Part shown: piece after piece, positions 8,823 to 19,258 of the stretch
Numbering within the stretch: the stretch's first letter is position 1
How the letters are laid out: every line of letters starts with the position of its first letter
Source of the DNA: Planctomycetaceae bacterium
Lineage (GTDB): Bacteria; Planctomycetota; Planctomycetia; Planctomycetales; Planctomycetaceae
Length of the DNA stretch: 36,893 nucleotides
Direction of reading: 5' to 3'
Assembly: GCA_020426505.1 (NCBI GenBank)
Contig: JAGQPX010000094.1
Span: 1 to 36,893 of the forward strand
Notes under the pieces: model-generated
The model's database searches: none
Seen by the model: only the letters and a program-made list of their open reading frames with translations
What the model was told of the DNA's origin: nothing
Program-made: the position numbers and the translations under genes

Positions 8823-10067
8823 TTACGACCACTTCATCTGGCGACTGAAGGCATGTTGTTTCCCAATCACCGTGATCCCGGTCTCGGTCACCGTGAATCC
8901 ACGCTCGCGGTCGTAATCGCTGTCGTAACCGATCTCGATGCCCTCGGGGAGTGTGACCCGTTTGTCGATGATCGCCCGCCGCACACGTGCCTTCCGTCCG
9001 ACGTCGACTCCTTCGAAAAGGATCGAGTCTTCGACGCGTGCCCAACTGTTGACCCTCACACCGGGTCCCAGAATGGACCGCTCAACATGTCCCCCCGAGA
9101 CGATCGTGCCCGCGCACACGAGACTGTCGAGTGCCTCGCCGACCCGGGGCTGAGTGGCATCCCGCTGAGCGAACACGAACTTCGGCGGAGGGTACGGCGG
9201 ATGATAGTTCCGGATGGGCCATGTTTGATCGTACAGGTTCAACTCCGGATCAACCGAAACAAGGTCCATGTTGGCTTCGTAATACGAATCGAGCGTGCCG
9301 ACGTCTCGCCAGTAATGACCGCGACCCGTGTTCTTGTCCTGAAACGGAAATGCCCTTACGTGATGCGTGTGGATGATCGACGGGATGATGTCCTTGCCGA
9401 AGTCGTGACGGCTTCCAGCAACGGTGGCATCACGGCACAACTCGTCGAACAGGAACTTCGTTTTGAAGACATAGATACCCATCGATGCGAGACACTGACT
9501 CGGATCTCCCGGCATCGGAAAAGGCGACTCCGGTTTCTCCTCGAACCGCACGACCCTGCGCTCCTCATCAACACCCATGACGCCAAAGGTCCGCCCTTCC
9601 TCACAGCTGACGGGCAGACAGGCAATCGTCGCATCGGCATCTGCCGCAATGTGATCGCGGACGAGTTTCGAATAGTCCATCTTGTAGATATGGTCGCCTC
9701 CCAGGATGAGAATGTGCTCAGCCGGGTAGTGCTCAATGGCGTAGATATTCTGGTAGACCGCATCAGCAGTCCCCTGATACCACTGTTCAGCGATTCGCTG
9801 CTCGGGGGGAAGAACGTCGATAAACTCATCCAACTCGCGACACAGGAATCGCCAACTCGAATTGATATGCCGATCGAGACTCAAGGCTTTGTACTGCGTG
9901 AGCAGCACCATCTTTCGCAAGCCACTGTTAATGCAATTCGAGAGCGTAAAGTCGATGATGCGATAGACACCGCCAAACGGGACGGCTGGTTTGGCGCGGT
10001 CGCGAGTCAGCGGTTCGAGCCGCGTCCCCTTGCCTCCTGCCAGAATCAGGGCCAACACATTGTGCAT
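8823..10067 (-). CDS. glgC: glucose-1-phosphate adenylyltransferase (ADP-glucose pyrophosphorylase)
   Basis: GlgC makes ADP-glucose from glucose 1-phosphate and ATP, the committed step of bacterial glycogen synthesis. The 414-residue product has the N-terminal nucleotide-binding LAGGKGTRLEPLT, then GTADAVYQN, GGDHIYKMDY, RFEEKPESP, DFGKDIIP and YWRDVGTLDSYYEANMDL, and a C-terminal left-handed beta-helix region (GTIVSGGHVERSILGPGVRV), the standard domain order and length. The ATG at 10067 is supported by GGAG six bases upstream. It is divergent from the acyltransferase E2 gene across 288 bases. No other glycogen gene is in the window. Confidence 0.95.
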   Translation of the reverse strand: MHNVLALILAGGKGTRLEPLTRDRAKPAVPFGGVYRIIDFTLSNCINSGLRKMVLLTQYKALSLDRHINSSWRFLCRELDEFIDVLPPEQRIAEQWYQGTADAVYQNIYAIEHYPAEHILILGGDHIYKMDYSKLVRDHIAADADATIACLPVSCEEGRTFGVMGVDEERRVVRFEEKPESPFPMPGDPSQCLASMGIYVFKTKFLFDELCRDATVAGSRHDFGKDIIPSIIHTHHVRAFPFQDKNTGRGHYWRDVGTLDSYYEANMDLVSVDPELNLYDQTWPIRNYHPPYPPPKFVFAQRDATQPRVGEALDSLVCAGTIVSGGHVERSILGPGVRVNSWARVEDSILFEGVDVGRKARVRRAIIDKRVTLPEGIEIGYDSDYDRERGFTVTETGITVIGKQHAFSRQMKWS

Positions 10068-10355
10068 GCCGTTCTCCGTACAACATCCCAGGGTGCCTGA
10101 CGGATGAACTGTCGGCGGCCCATGACGAGACCGGCCGACGGTCTTCCTTGTGACTTGCAGTATAGCGACCCACCGACATTTGCACCGCTGTGCCCCGATC
10201 GGAGACGTCATTCAAGGGGAACTGCCGTCACCAGAACAGGACGTGGATGCTCTGTCACCGGCTTGACTCGTTGGCTATCATGGGTGGACAGCGAGTGATG
10301 CTGTCCCAGTTTCGACACAACAGACGACCGCTTCCTATCGACCATTTGGCCCACG

Positions 10356-12080
<1,725 letters not shown>

Positions 12081-12106
12081 GAGTCAGTTCGATTGATGCC
12101 GTCGAC

Positions 12107-12185
12107 GGGTGGCCGGGTCTGACCAACGGGAAGGCCCGGTCGAGCGCATGCAGGGCCATCCGCTTCGAATCTGACCCTGCCACCC
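12107..12185. repeat. 79-base palindromic intergenic element, copy 1 of a short repeat
   Basis: The element is bounded by imperfect inverted ends, GGGTGGCCGGGTC at 12107-12119 and GACCCTGCCACCC at 12173-12185. Its right part (12150-12185) matches 17207-17242 at 32 of 36 positions. Each right part has a GCAGGG/CCCTGC stem. It lies 26 bases after the E2 stop codon, so a role as terminator or mRNA 3-prime stabiliser is possible, as is a REP-like mobile repeat. Confidence 0.6.
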
Positions 12186-12242
12186 CTTGGGGTTGCTACT
12201 TGAACCGATCCGACGGTCAGTCAACATGCTGCACATCACAGC

Positions 12243-14135
12243 CTACTGCTCGACCATCACCAGGGGCTCAACGTCCCCGGAGACCGGGAACTCAGCGATC
12301 ACTGTCTCATGTGGCGAGTGATGGCCGAGGACGGTGCGAGCCGTTTCGCCTTCGTGGAAGCTGCGGTAGATCAGCCATTGATGTTTCCCAATCCGCAGTC
12401 GGAATCCGGAGGCGAGGTCCGGAGGAACCGACCTCCCATCCTCGGCGACGGTCAAACGACGCCACTGGAACTCGCACTTCCGCCGGTCGGGAGACCAGTC
12501 GATCACCATCGGTGCATAAACGGACTTGCCGGTGACGGTCTGTCGCAGCGTCAGGCTCGCGTCGTCGTCCGTTAACGCTCCGTGGGCATTGGCAACGCGT
12601 TGCTGGTCGAGAGCAAGCGGATACACCTTTGCCTTCAGCTTCCCCTGAGAGATTCCCATTTCCCTGGTCCGTTCCGATCGGTCCGTCATCACTCCATCGG
12701 CGAGCGGCAATTGTGTCGTCAACTCATACTTGGCTGCCTCCTTGCCGATCAGTCCGTCTGCGAACATGGCCCAGTGGTCGGTCCGGGACAACAGAACTTG
12801 CCGGAAGAACGACACGTCTCCGCCCTTCGACTGGAGTTCGATGTAGTCCACATCTTTGTCCGAGAACCAGCAAACGCACTCCCAGCTCACGTCGTCGGAG
12901 AGAAACTCCCCGTTTTGTGACACGGTCGTCCGCCAGTCGCCATCGATCAGGCTGTGCTCAAAAGCGGTCAACAACACTTGCGGTTGCGACTCGTGATGGG
13001 CAATGACGCAGCTGTCGGAGCCGACTTGCCAGTTGTTCCGCATACAGGCCAGCTCGGCCCAGTCGGACTGCGACGAAGGCGATTCATCCTTATCAAACCG
13101 GGGCACTCTCTTCGGCCGGGCGACCTTGTGTGCTTTTGATCGACTTTTCTTGCCGACGATCTCTGCATCATCGGGCATCCCGAGGAGCCGACTCGCGGAC
13201 GGCTGCCGCTTGCTCAAACCGGAGAGCATGGTCGCGGACTTCATGAGTGACGCCGGTGCAAACGATGCTCCGTTGCTTAATGCAGTGCGACCGTCCGGCA
13301 GACTCAACGATGAGACACGTTCGACGAGCATCTCGAATCGCTCAGCGGATGCGGAACTCCACAACTTCTCCCCCGCGGCCAATCCGGCCTGCATCGACCG
13401 CACGAACACCGCCAAGGTCAGCGGGAGACGATGCAACAACCGGGCATGAGGCGTTCCGTCGCCGTCGGTCATCCCCTCAAGTTCCCGCCGTAGACACGAC
13501 TGACCAGCTTTGCGACATTTGCCCGCCCCCTTCACTGATGAAAACAGCAACCCGCTTCGCCACGGCAATTCACCCTGGACGAGTAACTGTTGGTCAGGCG
13601 CATCTGCGTCAAACTCTTCGTCCCCCATCGACAACCGGCGAGATGCCTCTTGCGTTTGTCGCCAGACAGAAACGAGCACATCGTCCGACAGCAGATCGCC
13701 GACCTCGCTTAAGATGGTCATCCACGCGAGCAGTCCTGCCGGCCCCCCTGCGAACGGTCCCCCCGCTGCGAGTTCACGCGCCACAAGGTTGTTGACCTCG
13801 GATGTCCGCTTGGCATCTGACTTGCTCGAGGTCACTTGCTTGTGCAGCTTCTGCAGGAGATTGCTCCACTGCTCATGGTCAGCATCGAAGGCCCGCTTCG
13901 ACCAAAGGGGTTGCAGGAGAGCCGACGTCACTCCCGACTTTCCGCTCCGCTGACTTACACCTCGCAACTGCTTCCGCAGGTGTTTGGCGAAGGTGGCAAT
14001 GTCTCCCTGACTCGCAGCCGACGTGAGTCGCTTGTCAGCCGAGGGACGCCATGCGACCTGCGTGAGGTACTGACAATTATCCAATTCGGCGGTCGACTCC
14101 ACTTCGCCCCCAAACGCGAGTTGCTCCTCAGCCAT
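12243..14135 (-). CDS. protein of unknown function, possible helical toroid plus beta-sandwich architecture
   Basis: I do not recognise the family. The 630-residue product has no signal peptide or membrane helix. The N-terminal 60 percent is helix-rich (for example LLAWMTILSEVGDLLSDDVL and LPLTLAVFVRSMQAGLAAGE); a basic linker with KKSRSKAHK and RPKRVPRF follows, and the C-terminal part is strand-rich with many aromatic residues (WECVCWFSDKDVDYIELQ, RQVLLSRTDHWAMFADGL). That order recalls heparinase II/III-type polysaccharide lyases, but no catalytic residues can be assigned, so this is only a fold guess. The ATG at 14135 has GAGGG nine bases upstream; a TTG at 14210 would add 25 residues. 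It follows the amidohydrolase gene by 84 bases on the same strand. Confidence 0.75.
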   Translation of the reverse strand: MAEEQLAFGGEVESTAELDNCQYLTQVAWRPSADKRLTSAASQGDIATFAKHLRKQLRGVSQRSGKSGVTSALLQPLWSKRAFDADHEQWSNLLQKLHKQVTSSKSDAKRTSEVNNLVARELAAGGPFAGGPAGLLAWMTILSEVGDLLSDDVLVSVWRQTQEASRRLSMGDEEFDADAPDQQLLVQGELPWRSGLLFSSVKGAGKCRKAGQSCLRRELEGMTDGDGTPHARLLHRLPLTLAVFVRSMQAGLAAGEKLWSSASAERFEMLVERVSSLSLPDGRTALSNGASFAPASLMKSATMLSGLSKRQPSASRLLGMPDDAEIVGKKSRSKAHKVARPKRVPRFDKDESPSSQSDWAELACMRNNWQVGSDSCVIAHHESQPQVLLTAFEHSLIDGDWRTTVSQNGEFLSDDVSWECVCWFSDKDVDYIELQSKGGDVSFFRQVLLSRTDHWAMFADGLIGKEAAKYELTTQLPLADGVMTDRSERTREMGISQGKLKAKVYPLALDQQRVANAHGALTDDDASLTLRQTVTGKSVYAPMVIDWSPDRRKCEFQWRRLTVAEDGRSVPPDLASGFRLRIGKHQWLIYRSFHEGETARTVLGHHSPHETVIAEFPVSGDVEPLVMVEQ

Positions 14136-14219
14136 CGAAATCTGCCCTCGAATCGTCGTTGTTTCCGTTCTCACCTCCCCGCACGTTAGCGGATGTGAGA
14201 CCGTTTGCAATTGAAACGT

Positions 14220-15461
14220 CTAACGATGAATCCATTGCCCACGCCGCATCGTGGCGACGACGTGGTTCTCGGATGAGATGACGCTCAATGGCGTCGGTCC
14301 CGTCGATGTGTGCTCGGGACCTCCGGACATTTGCACGACGGTCAGATCAGCTGACTTTCCGGGGGTCAGGCTGCCCGTCACGTCCGCGAGTCCCAATGCG
14401 TCGGCTCCGTTGAGAGTTGCCAGTCGCAGCAGGCAATCTTCGGAGACGTCAGGAAACTCCCGCGAGAGAAATTGCAACTCGCTCCACAGGCTCAAATCAG
14501 GGTTTGACGCCCGGCTGTCAGTTCCCAAGGCGACCTTCACCCCCCGTTCAATCAGACGCCGCCAGGGATGCTCCGGATGGCCGAAGAAGCGATGTGTCCG
14601 TGGACAATACACGACCGTCATTTGCGGTTGTGTTGCCAGTAACTCAATGTCGTCAACGGACAGATAGTTCCCATGCACGACCAGCGCACGTCTGACGCGT
14701 GACAACTCATGCAGGTACTCGCCAATCTCCCCACTGGGCATCCAGAAGCGATCACGCCAGACACCAAAGTCTTTGAGCATGTCGACCAGCAGTCCGGTCC
14801 CGCTGCGAAGTAATTCCATTTCCTCCTGAGTCTCCGCCAGATGCATCGCAACCGTTGCATTCGCCTCGACCGCCAAATCGACCAGCTGCCGGAACAAGTC
14901 CGCCGACAGGCTGTACGGAGCATGCGGACTCAGCCCTCGTAGGATGTCACTCTCACTCGCCGTCCGTTCGGGAAACAGATGTCGTCTCGCGATTTTCAGC
15001 CGTTCAGCCGCGACGTTTTCTCCGATGCCGAGGATCTCCCTGAACACGACCCCGCGCGGTGTCTCAGACGACAGCCGTGTCACCGACGTCTCATCGGTTG
15101 CGATCTCGCCGATGAGTGTACAGCCGGTCGCAACCGATTCGTTCAGTCCCGCATCGATCGCCTCCATGCGATCCGACGGGCGCTGTTGTCGCTGTGCCAT
15201 CAGAGATCGTACCCATGACGGAAATGGGCTTGCCGGTGTGAGTGGCTCCGTCAGATCACTGAACTCCAGATGCGTGTGAGCGTTCACCAGACCGGGGATG
15301 ATGGCCACGTTCCCCAAGTCGGTCGCATCGGCATCCGGACCGCTGTTCAAGCCGGCAATACAACCGTTCACAATCGAGATTTCGCCGTCTTCGATCGGCG
15401 GACCGTCCACGGGGAAGATCCAACGGGCACGCAGACGATGAGAGATTAGCTCAACGGTCAC
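14220..15461 (-). CDS. amidohydrolase-family deaminase (possible aminodeoxyfutalosine deaminase)
   Basis: A 413-residue metal-dependent amidohydrolase of the cytosine deaminase / S-adenosylhomocysteine deaminase type. Zinc ligands are visible: His62 and His64 in NAHTHLEFSDL, a His in AMHLAETQEEM with its partner Glu, a His in VHGNYL, and the Asp in ALGTDSRASNPDLSLW. The phrases HTHLEFSDL and VYCPRTHRFFGHP resemble aminodeoxyfutalosine deaminases (MqnX) of the futalosine menaquinone route, which would suit a planctomycete, but related enzymes deaminate other purines, so substrate is uncertain. The start is a GTG at 15461, three bases after the pyrophosphatase stop, so the two genes are almost surely cotranscribed. 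Confidence 0.85.
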   Translation of the reverse strand: MTVELISHRLRARWIFPVDGPPIEDGEISIVNGCIAGLNSGPDADATDLGNVAIIPGLVNAHTHLEFSDLTEPLTPASPFPSWVRSLMAQRQQRPSDRMEAIDAGLNESVATGCTLIGEIATDETSVTRLSSETPRGVVFREILGIGENVAAERLKIARRHLFPERTASESDILRGLSPHAPYSLSADLFRQLVDLAVEANATVAMHLAETQEEMELLRSGTGLLVDMLKDFGVWRDRFWMPSGEIGEYLHELSRVRRALVVHGNYLSVDDIELLATQPQMTVVYCPRTHRFFGHPEHPWRRLIERGVKVALGTDSRASNPDLSLWSELQFLSREFPDVSEDCLLRLATLNGADALGLADVTGSLTPGKSADLTVVQMSGGPEHTSTGPTPLSVISSENHVVATMRRGQWIHR

Positions 15462-15464
15462 AAG

Positions 15465-16013
15465 TCACTTGTTGAGCGCACCGCGACGGCGGCGTTCGCT
15501 GTATTCCAACAGGGCAATGTCGATGATGGGCCAACTCGCCTCCGCAGGCTGAAACTCCTCGACCACCACGTCGAGCCCTTCGAGTTGTTTGTAGTCCTTG
15601 AAGAATCGGCGGAGCATGTTCAGTCGATGCGGCGGCAACTCGCTCGCCTCCCGATAGTGATTGTACTCAGGATCGTTCTGGGCCACGGCGAGAATCTTAT
15701 GGTCGTTCTTGCCATCATCCACCATGGTCATTACCCCGATGGCCCGCGCCTGCACGAGCGTCAACGGTGCGACCGGCTCCTGACACAGCACGAGTACGTC
15801 GAGCGGGTCATCGTCCTCTGCAAACGACTGCGGGATGAACCCATAGTTCGCCGGGTAGTGCACGGCTGAGTACAGCATCCGGTCGAGCTTGAGCAGCCCC
15901 GTCTCTTTGTCGAGCTCATACTTCACTTTCGACCCCATCGGGATCTCAACGACCATCCGAAACTCGCGAGGCAGATTCTCGCCGGGAACTACGTCATGCC
16001 AGGGATGCGTCAT
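15465..16013 (-). CDS. ppa: inorganic pyrophosphatase, family I
   Basis: This soluble enzyme hydrolyses pyrophosphate to two phosphates and pulls biosynthetic reactions forward. The 182-residue product has EIPMGSKVKYELDKETG, HYPANYGFIPQSF and the metal-binding signature DDDPLDVLVL, in the family order and at normal length. The ATG at 16013 (MTHPWHDVVPG) matches where the family begins; the open frame upstream holds no conserved residues. No ribosome site is obvious. It is the first gene of a leftward group with the amidohydrolase and probably the 630-residue protein. Confidence 0.95.
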   Translation of the reverse strand: MTHPWHDVVPGENLPREFRMVVEIPMGSKVKYELDKETGLLKLDRMLYSAVHYPANYGFIPQSFAEDDDPLDVLVLCQEPVAPLTLVQARAIGVMTMVDDGKNDHKILAVAQNDPEYNHYREASELPPHRLNMLRRFFKDYKQLEGLDVVVEEFQPAEASWPIIDIALLEYSERRRRGALNK

Positions 16014-16379
16014 GGGTGGAGTGCCTGAAATTCTCTCGAAGTTGAATGGGGCGAAGTCTCGACAGAATATGCGATGTCGACCGCGACTTCGAGGTCTTTG
16101 CCAATTCTTCAACCGAGGAGAGCCGGTTCATCGTCGAATGACGCGATAAATCTCACAATTACCGGGCTCAATTGATCCTCGCGAAAAATGGAGACACTAA
16201 TGCTTGAAACTTTCTGATGAACAGAGGAAACAGAAGAATCCCGGGGCGACATGTGGCATCATGTTTCGCCGAGGCTTCGTGGAAATTCCCGGATGAGGAT
16301 GCACGCGGTGGCGGCGCGCTGCCGATAATCTCAACGCAGATTACCTGTTGTTCCATTCTCGTTGTGACACTTTCTGCCG
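16014..16379. other. gene-free stretch between divergent ppa and the CPBP protease gene
   Basis: No supported gene. One imperfect hairpin at 16245-16270 pairs GGCGA-CATG with CATG-TT-TCGCC around a six-base loop, about 110 bases before the CPBP start. Promoters for both flanking genes should lie here, but no strong match was seen. Confidence 0.4.
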
Positions 16380-17183
16380 ATGGATTCCTCGCCGGCTGCC
16401 GATTACTGGGTCGAATCGAAGCGCCCGTATGCCAGCCTGATCTTCCTGCTCCCCTTGCTGACGGCCTACGAATGGGGGGCCAGATGGTTCGATGCGGACC
16501 ACTTGGGTGCCGTTCGCAATGGTGCGGACACGTGGATGAAGTCCTGGCTGATGCAGGTCGGGGTCGGGTTTCCTTGGGTCCTGCCCGTGCTGATCGTCGG
16601 CATTCTCTGCGGATGGCAACTCGTCAAGAGATATCCGTGGCGAGTGTCGTTCGAGACATTGGTTGGCATGTTCTCCGAGAGTCTTCTGGGGGCGATTTTG
16701 TTGCTGGTGTTGGGGCAGGTGTTGAGCCTGTCGTTTCTACATGCCGGCTGGATGCCACTTGAAACCGTTGAGATGGCCTTGCCGACGCGGGCGGCGACTG
16801 CGGTGGGTTTTTTGGGGGCGGGCATCTATGAGGAAGTGCTATTCCGGCTGTTGCTGCTACCAGCGATGTTCCTGGGACTGCGGGTGATGCTCATCCCCCG
16901 CCGGACGGCTGCGGTCATCGCGGTTCTCAGCACCAGTCTGATCTTCTCGCTGGCACATTACGTCACCCCGAACGGCGGGGAGACGCTGCTTTCACTCTCG
17001 GCATTCACCCACGCAACTCAGAATGTGGCGTCGACTCCCGAAGCGTGGTTCGGTTTTGGTTTCCGAGTGCTTGCCGGGGTTGTCTTCGCGGTGATGTTCC
17101 TGCTCCGCGGGTTCGGCATCACGGTCGGATGTCATGCGCTGTACGATCTGCTCGTCGGCGTGCTGATGACCTCGGACGCGTGA
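16380..17183 (+). CDS. CPBP-family intramembrane glutamic protease
   Basis: A 267-residue multi-pass membrane protein of the CPBP (Abi, CAAX-protease-like) family. The three family motifs are present: YEEVLFR with Glu151, Glu152 and Arg156; SLIFSLAHYV with His193; and a C-terminal GCHALYD. These form the intramembrane glutamic active site. The first quarter carries extra hydrophobic segments. Bacterial relatives act in prenyl-protein processing or membrane proteolysis, but the substrate cannot be told from sequence. The gene stands alone, divergent from ppa, and is followed 24 bases later by a short palindromic repeat. Confidence 0.9.
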   Translation: MDSSPAADYWVESKRPYASLIFLLPLLTAYEWGARWFDADHLGAVRNGADTWMKSWLMQVGVGFPWVLPVLIVGILCGWQLVKRYPWRVSFETLVGMFSESLLGAILLLVLGQVLSLSFLHAGWMPLETVEMALPTRAATAVGFLGAGIYEEVLFRLLLLPAMFLGLRVMLIPRRTAAVIAVLSTSLIFSLAHYVTPNGGETLLSLSAFTHATQNVASTPEAWFGFGFRVLAGVVFAVMFLLRGFGITVGCHALYDLLVGVLMTSDA

Positions 17184-17206
17184 CGGTGAACGACTGACCG
17201 ACCCCC

Positions 17207-17242
17207 GCAGGGCCATGCGCTTCGCTACTGACCCTGCCACCC
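17207..17242. repeat. 36-base intergenic repeat, copy 2
   Basis: This copy matches 12150-12185 at 32 of 36 positions, sharing GCAGGGCCAT, CGCTTCG and CTGACCCTGCCACCC. The GCAGGG/CCCTGC stem is kept and GCG-CTT-CGC pairs inside it. The left inverted end seen in copy 1 is missing. It lies 24 bases after the CPBP protease stop. Confidence 0.6.
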
Positions 17243-17283
17243 GGACGCGTTCGCATTGCTGCCAAGCTAGCACAACACGACTA

Positions 17284-17826
17284 TCAAAACTCGTAAAGCG
17301 ATTGTGTGCGGATGATGGTCCAATCGTCCGGGAACGTATGGAAGGCATGCACGACGACCGAGCGTGGACTGCAGTCGGCGAAGATCAGACTGATCGCATC
17401 GGGCCTCAGGCGGTTGCGAGAACTGAACTCGTAGGCTGAGGTGGCTCGTGGGATGTCGCTGCGAAATTCCTCGCTGAGCCGTTCGAACACTTCCGGTTCG
17501 ACCACCTCTGTTTGAGTGCTCGCCTGGACTGTCAAGTCTGGATGAGGCTCCGCTGTCATGTCGTGACATTGATTGAGCCCGACAGAAAACAGCCGTCCTC
17601 GTCGAGGGAGTTCGCTCTCTCCGTCGGTTTGAACTTCCGTGACGACATCGGCCCCGTGCCGAAACTCGACGACATGTCCGGATTCGCAGATGCGTGTCGA
17701 CAGCGAATAGCGATCATTTTCGAGTTGTTGTGACGCGCAGATTTCAAACAACTCAGGGTGCAGTGACCGCGCATACACCTGATATGTCAATTGACCGGCA
17801 GCCGGTCGTGCGACTTTGATAGTCAT
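17284..17826 (-). CDS. hypothetical protein, probable DUF2617 family
   Basis: The 180-residue product has no signal peptide or membrane helix and looks like a mixed alpha/beta soluble protein. Its C-terminal phrases, VVVHAFHTFPDDWTIIRTQS and LYEF, resemble the end of DUF2617 proteins known from planctomycetes and actinobacteria; that match is from memory and not certain. Function is unknown. The ATG at 17826 is supported by AGGAG seven bases upstream. It converges with the CPBP gene and diverges from the DNA polymerase subunit gene. Confidence 0.75.
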   Translation of the reverse strand: MTIKVARPAAGQLTYQVYARSLHPELFEICASQQLENDRYSLSTRICESGHVVEFRHGADVVTEVQTDGESELPRRGRLFSVGLNQCHDMTAEPHPDLTVQASTQTEVVEPEVFERLSEEFRSDIPRATSAYEFSSRNRLRPDAISLIFADCSPRSVVVHAFHTFPDDWTIIRTQSLYEF

Positions 17827-18145
17827 CGTTAGACTCCTGAACAGGGGGCGATGCGAGTGATCGCCATGAATCTTGAGGATAGCCGCCGATGGGTCACGAC
17901 GATACGCCGTGTTGTACCCGATTCAAGAATTCAGCAATCCTCGACAATCTGTCCAATCGAGCCTTGCGTCTGACCATCATCTTGCTCCATTTTGACGGGC
18001 CAGATCGCGTCACTTCGTGAGACGCGTCGACATTAAGCACCGTCACTCCCTTGACCACGCGTCAGCGAATGCGCGATCATCCTCGCCATTCGTGTTGACT
18101 GTCGATGTGAGATATCGTGCCCCCCCCGAACCGGGAAGACAATTC
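17827..18145. other. gene-free stretch between divergent genes
   Basis: No gene of its own. A hairpin at 18006-18026 pairs CGCGTC with GACGCG around a short loop, 120-140 bases before the holB start. The open frame of holB continues upstream to 18017, but it lacks conserved residues there. Confidence 0.4.
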
Positions 18146-19174
18146 ATGTGGGATGATCTGCGGGGGCATCAACGAACACTGGAGCTGTTTCGGCAAGCGT
18201 TTCGCCGGGAACGGTCGGCTCACGCATACCTTCTCATCGGACCGGAAGGCATCGGCAAACGGACGTTTGCGTTCAAGCTGTCGCAGTGCCTGTTCTGTGA
18301 ACGAACCGGCAGTCACGAGTTGGACGCGTGCGGAGAATGTCATGCCTGCAAACAGATGCAGGCGGGCACCCATCCCGATCTCCTCTCCATCGCCCGTCCC
18401 GATGGCAAACGCGAGCTGCCGATCGAGTTGATTGTCGGTTCGTCCGATCGACGCGGTCGTGAGGGGTTGTGTCACGAACTCGCCATGCGACCCATGTCTG
18501 CCGATCGCAGGATCGCGATCATTGACGATGCACAGACGATGAATGCCGCCAGTGCAAATGCTCTGTTGAAGACACTTGAGGAACCGCCGCCCGGGTCGAT
18601 CCTGTTTCTGCTCACCCCTTCAGTCGATGCAATTCTGCCGACGATCCGTTCGCGGTGTCAGCCGGTCACCTTCACCCCGTTACCCGACGAAGATCTTGCC
18701 GAGTTGATCACGTCGCAAGGGCTGTCGACGGACGCTGAAGAGGTGCAGCAGATCACGACGCTCGCGGGAGGCAGTCTCGTCACGGCTCAGCAGTTGCTGC
18801 ATCCAGTGCTCCGCGAACTGAGGGAGCGGCTCTTCCGCGCCCTCGGCGAACGGGAACTTGATCCCTTCGCGACGACATCGCAGGTGCTCACCACGCTTGA
18901 CGCACTGGGCGGCGACCCAGCAACTCAACGACGCCACGCAGGATGGATCGTCCGGTTCTGTGTCGAATTCTTCCGCAACGAGCTGCGGTCATCGCAACTG
19001 TCTGATCCGGAAGACCCTTTGGCCGAGGCTCCTGAGTTAGACCGTCTGGCCGCTCAGATGGAACGGTGCATCGACGCAGAACTCCAACTTCAGCAGTCGA
19101 TGCCTCTGCCCCTCTGCCTTGAAGGACTGTTCGACGAACTCTCGAGATTACGTCGTGGACGCGTACCTGCTTGA
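18146..19174 (+). CDS. holB: DNA polymerase III delta prime subunit (clamp-loader ATPase family)
   Basis: Delta prime is part of the clamp loader that places the sliding clamp on DNA. The 342-residue product opens with MWDDLRGHQRTLELF, has the P-loop GPEGIGKR at 32-39, zinc-type cysteines at 51, 62, 65 and 68 (CGECHAC), IAIIDDAQTMN, NALLKTLEEPPP and the RSRCQ sensor segment. The small tau/gamma-like family all share these, but length and the single-subunit C-terminus fit delta prime. The ATG at 18146 is chosen because homology begins there and a GGGAAG stretch precedes it. It converges with the next gene across 84 bases. Confidence 0.9.
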   Translation: MWDDLRGHQRTLELFRQAFRRERSAHAYLLIGPEGIGKRTFAFKLSQCLFCERTGSHELDACGECHACKQMQAGTHPDLLSIARPDGKRELPIELIVGSSDRRGREGLCHELAMRPMSADRRIAIIDDAQTMNAASANALLKTLEEPPPGSILFLLTPSVDAILPTIRSRCQPVTFTPLPDEDLAELITSQGLSTDAEEVQQITTLAGGSLVTAQQLLHPVLRELRERLFRALGERELDPFATTSQVLTTLDALGGDPATQRRHAGWIVRFCVEFFRNELRSSQLSDPEDPLAEAPELDRLAAQMERCIDAELQLQQSMPLPLCLEGLFDELSRLRRGRVPA

Positions 19175-19258
19175 ATCGCGCTCCGATCCAGAATCACCGA
19201 AACGTCACTCGGCTGCAAACCGATGCCTTGCCATTGACGGTGACATTGCACAGTCGGT

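Noticed and set aside
8586..10100. A 504-codon plus-strand open frame
   Set aside because: It is antisense to the well-supported glgC gene, and has low-complexity, His/Arg/Asp-rich content typical of a shadow frame.
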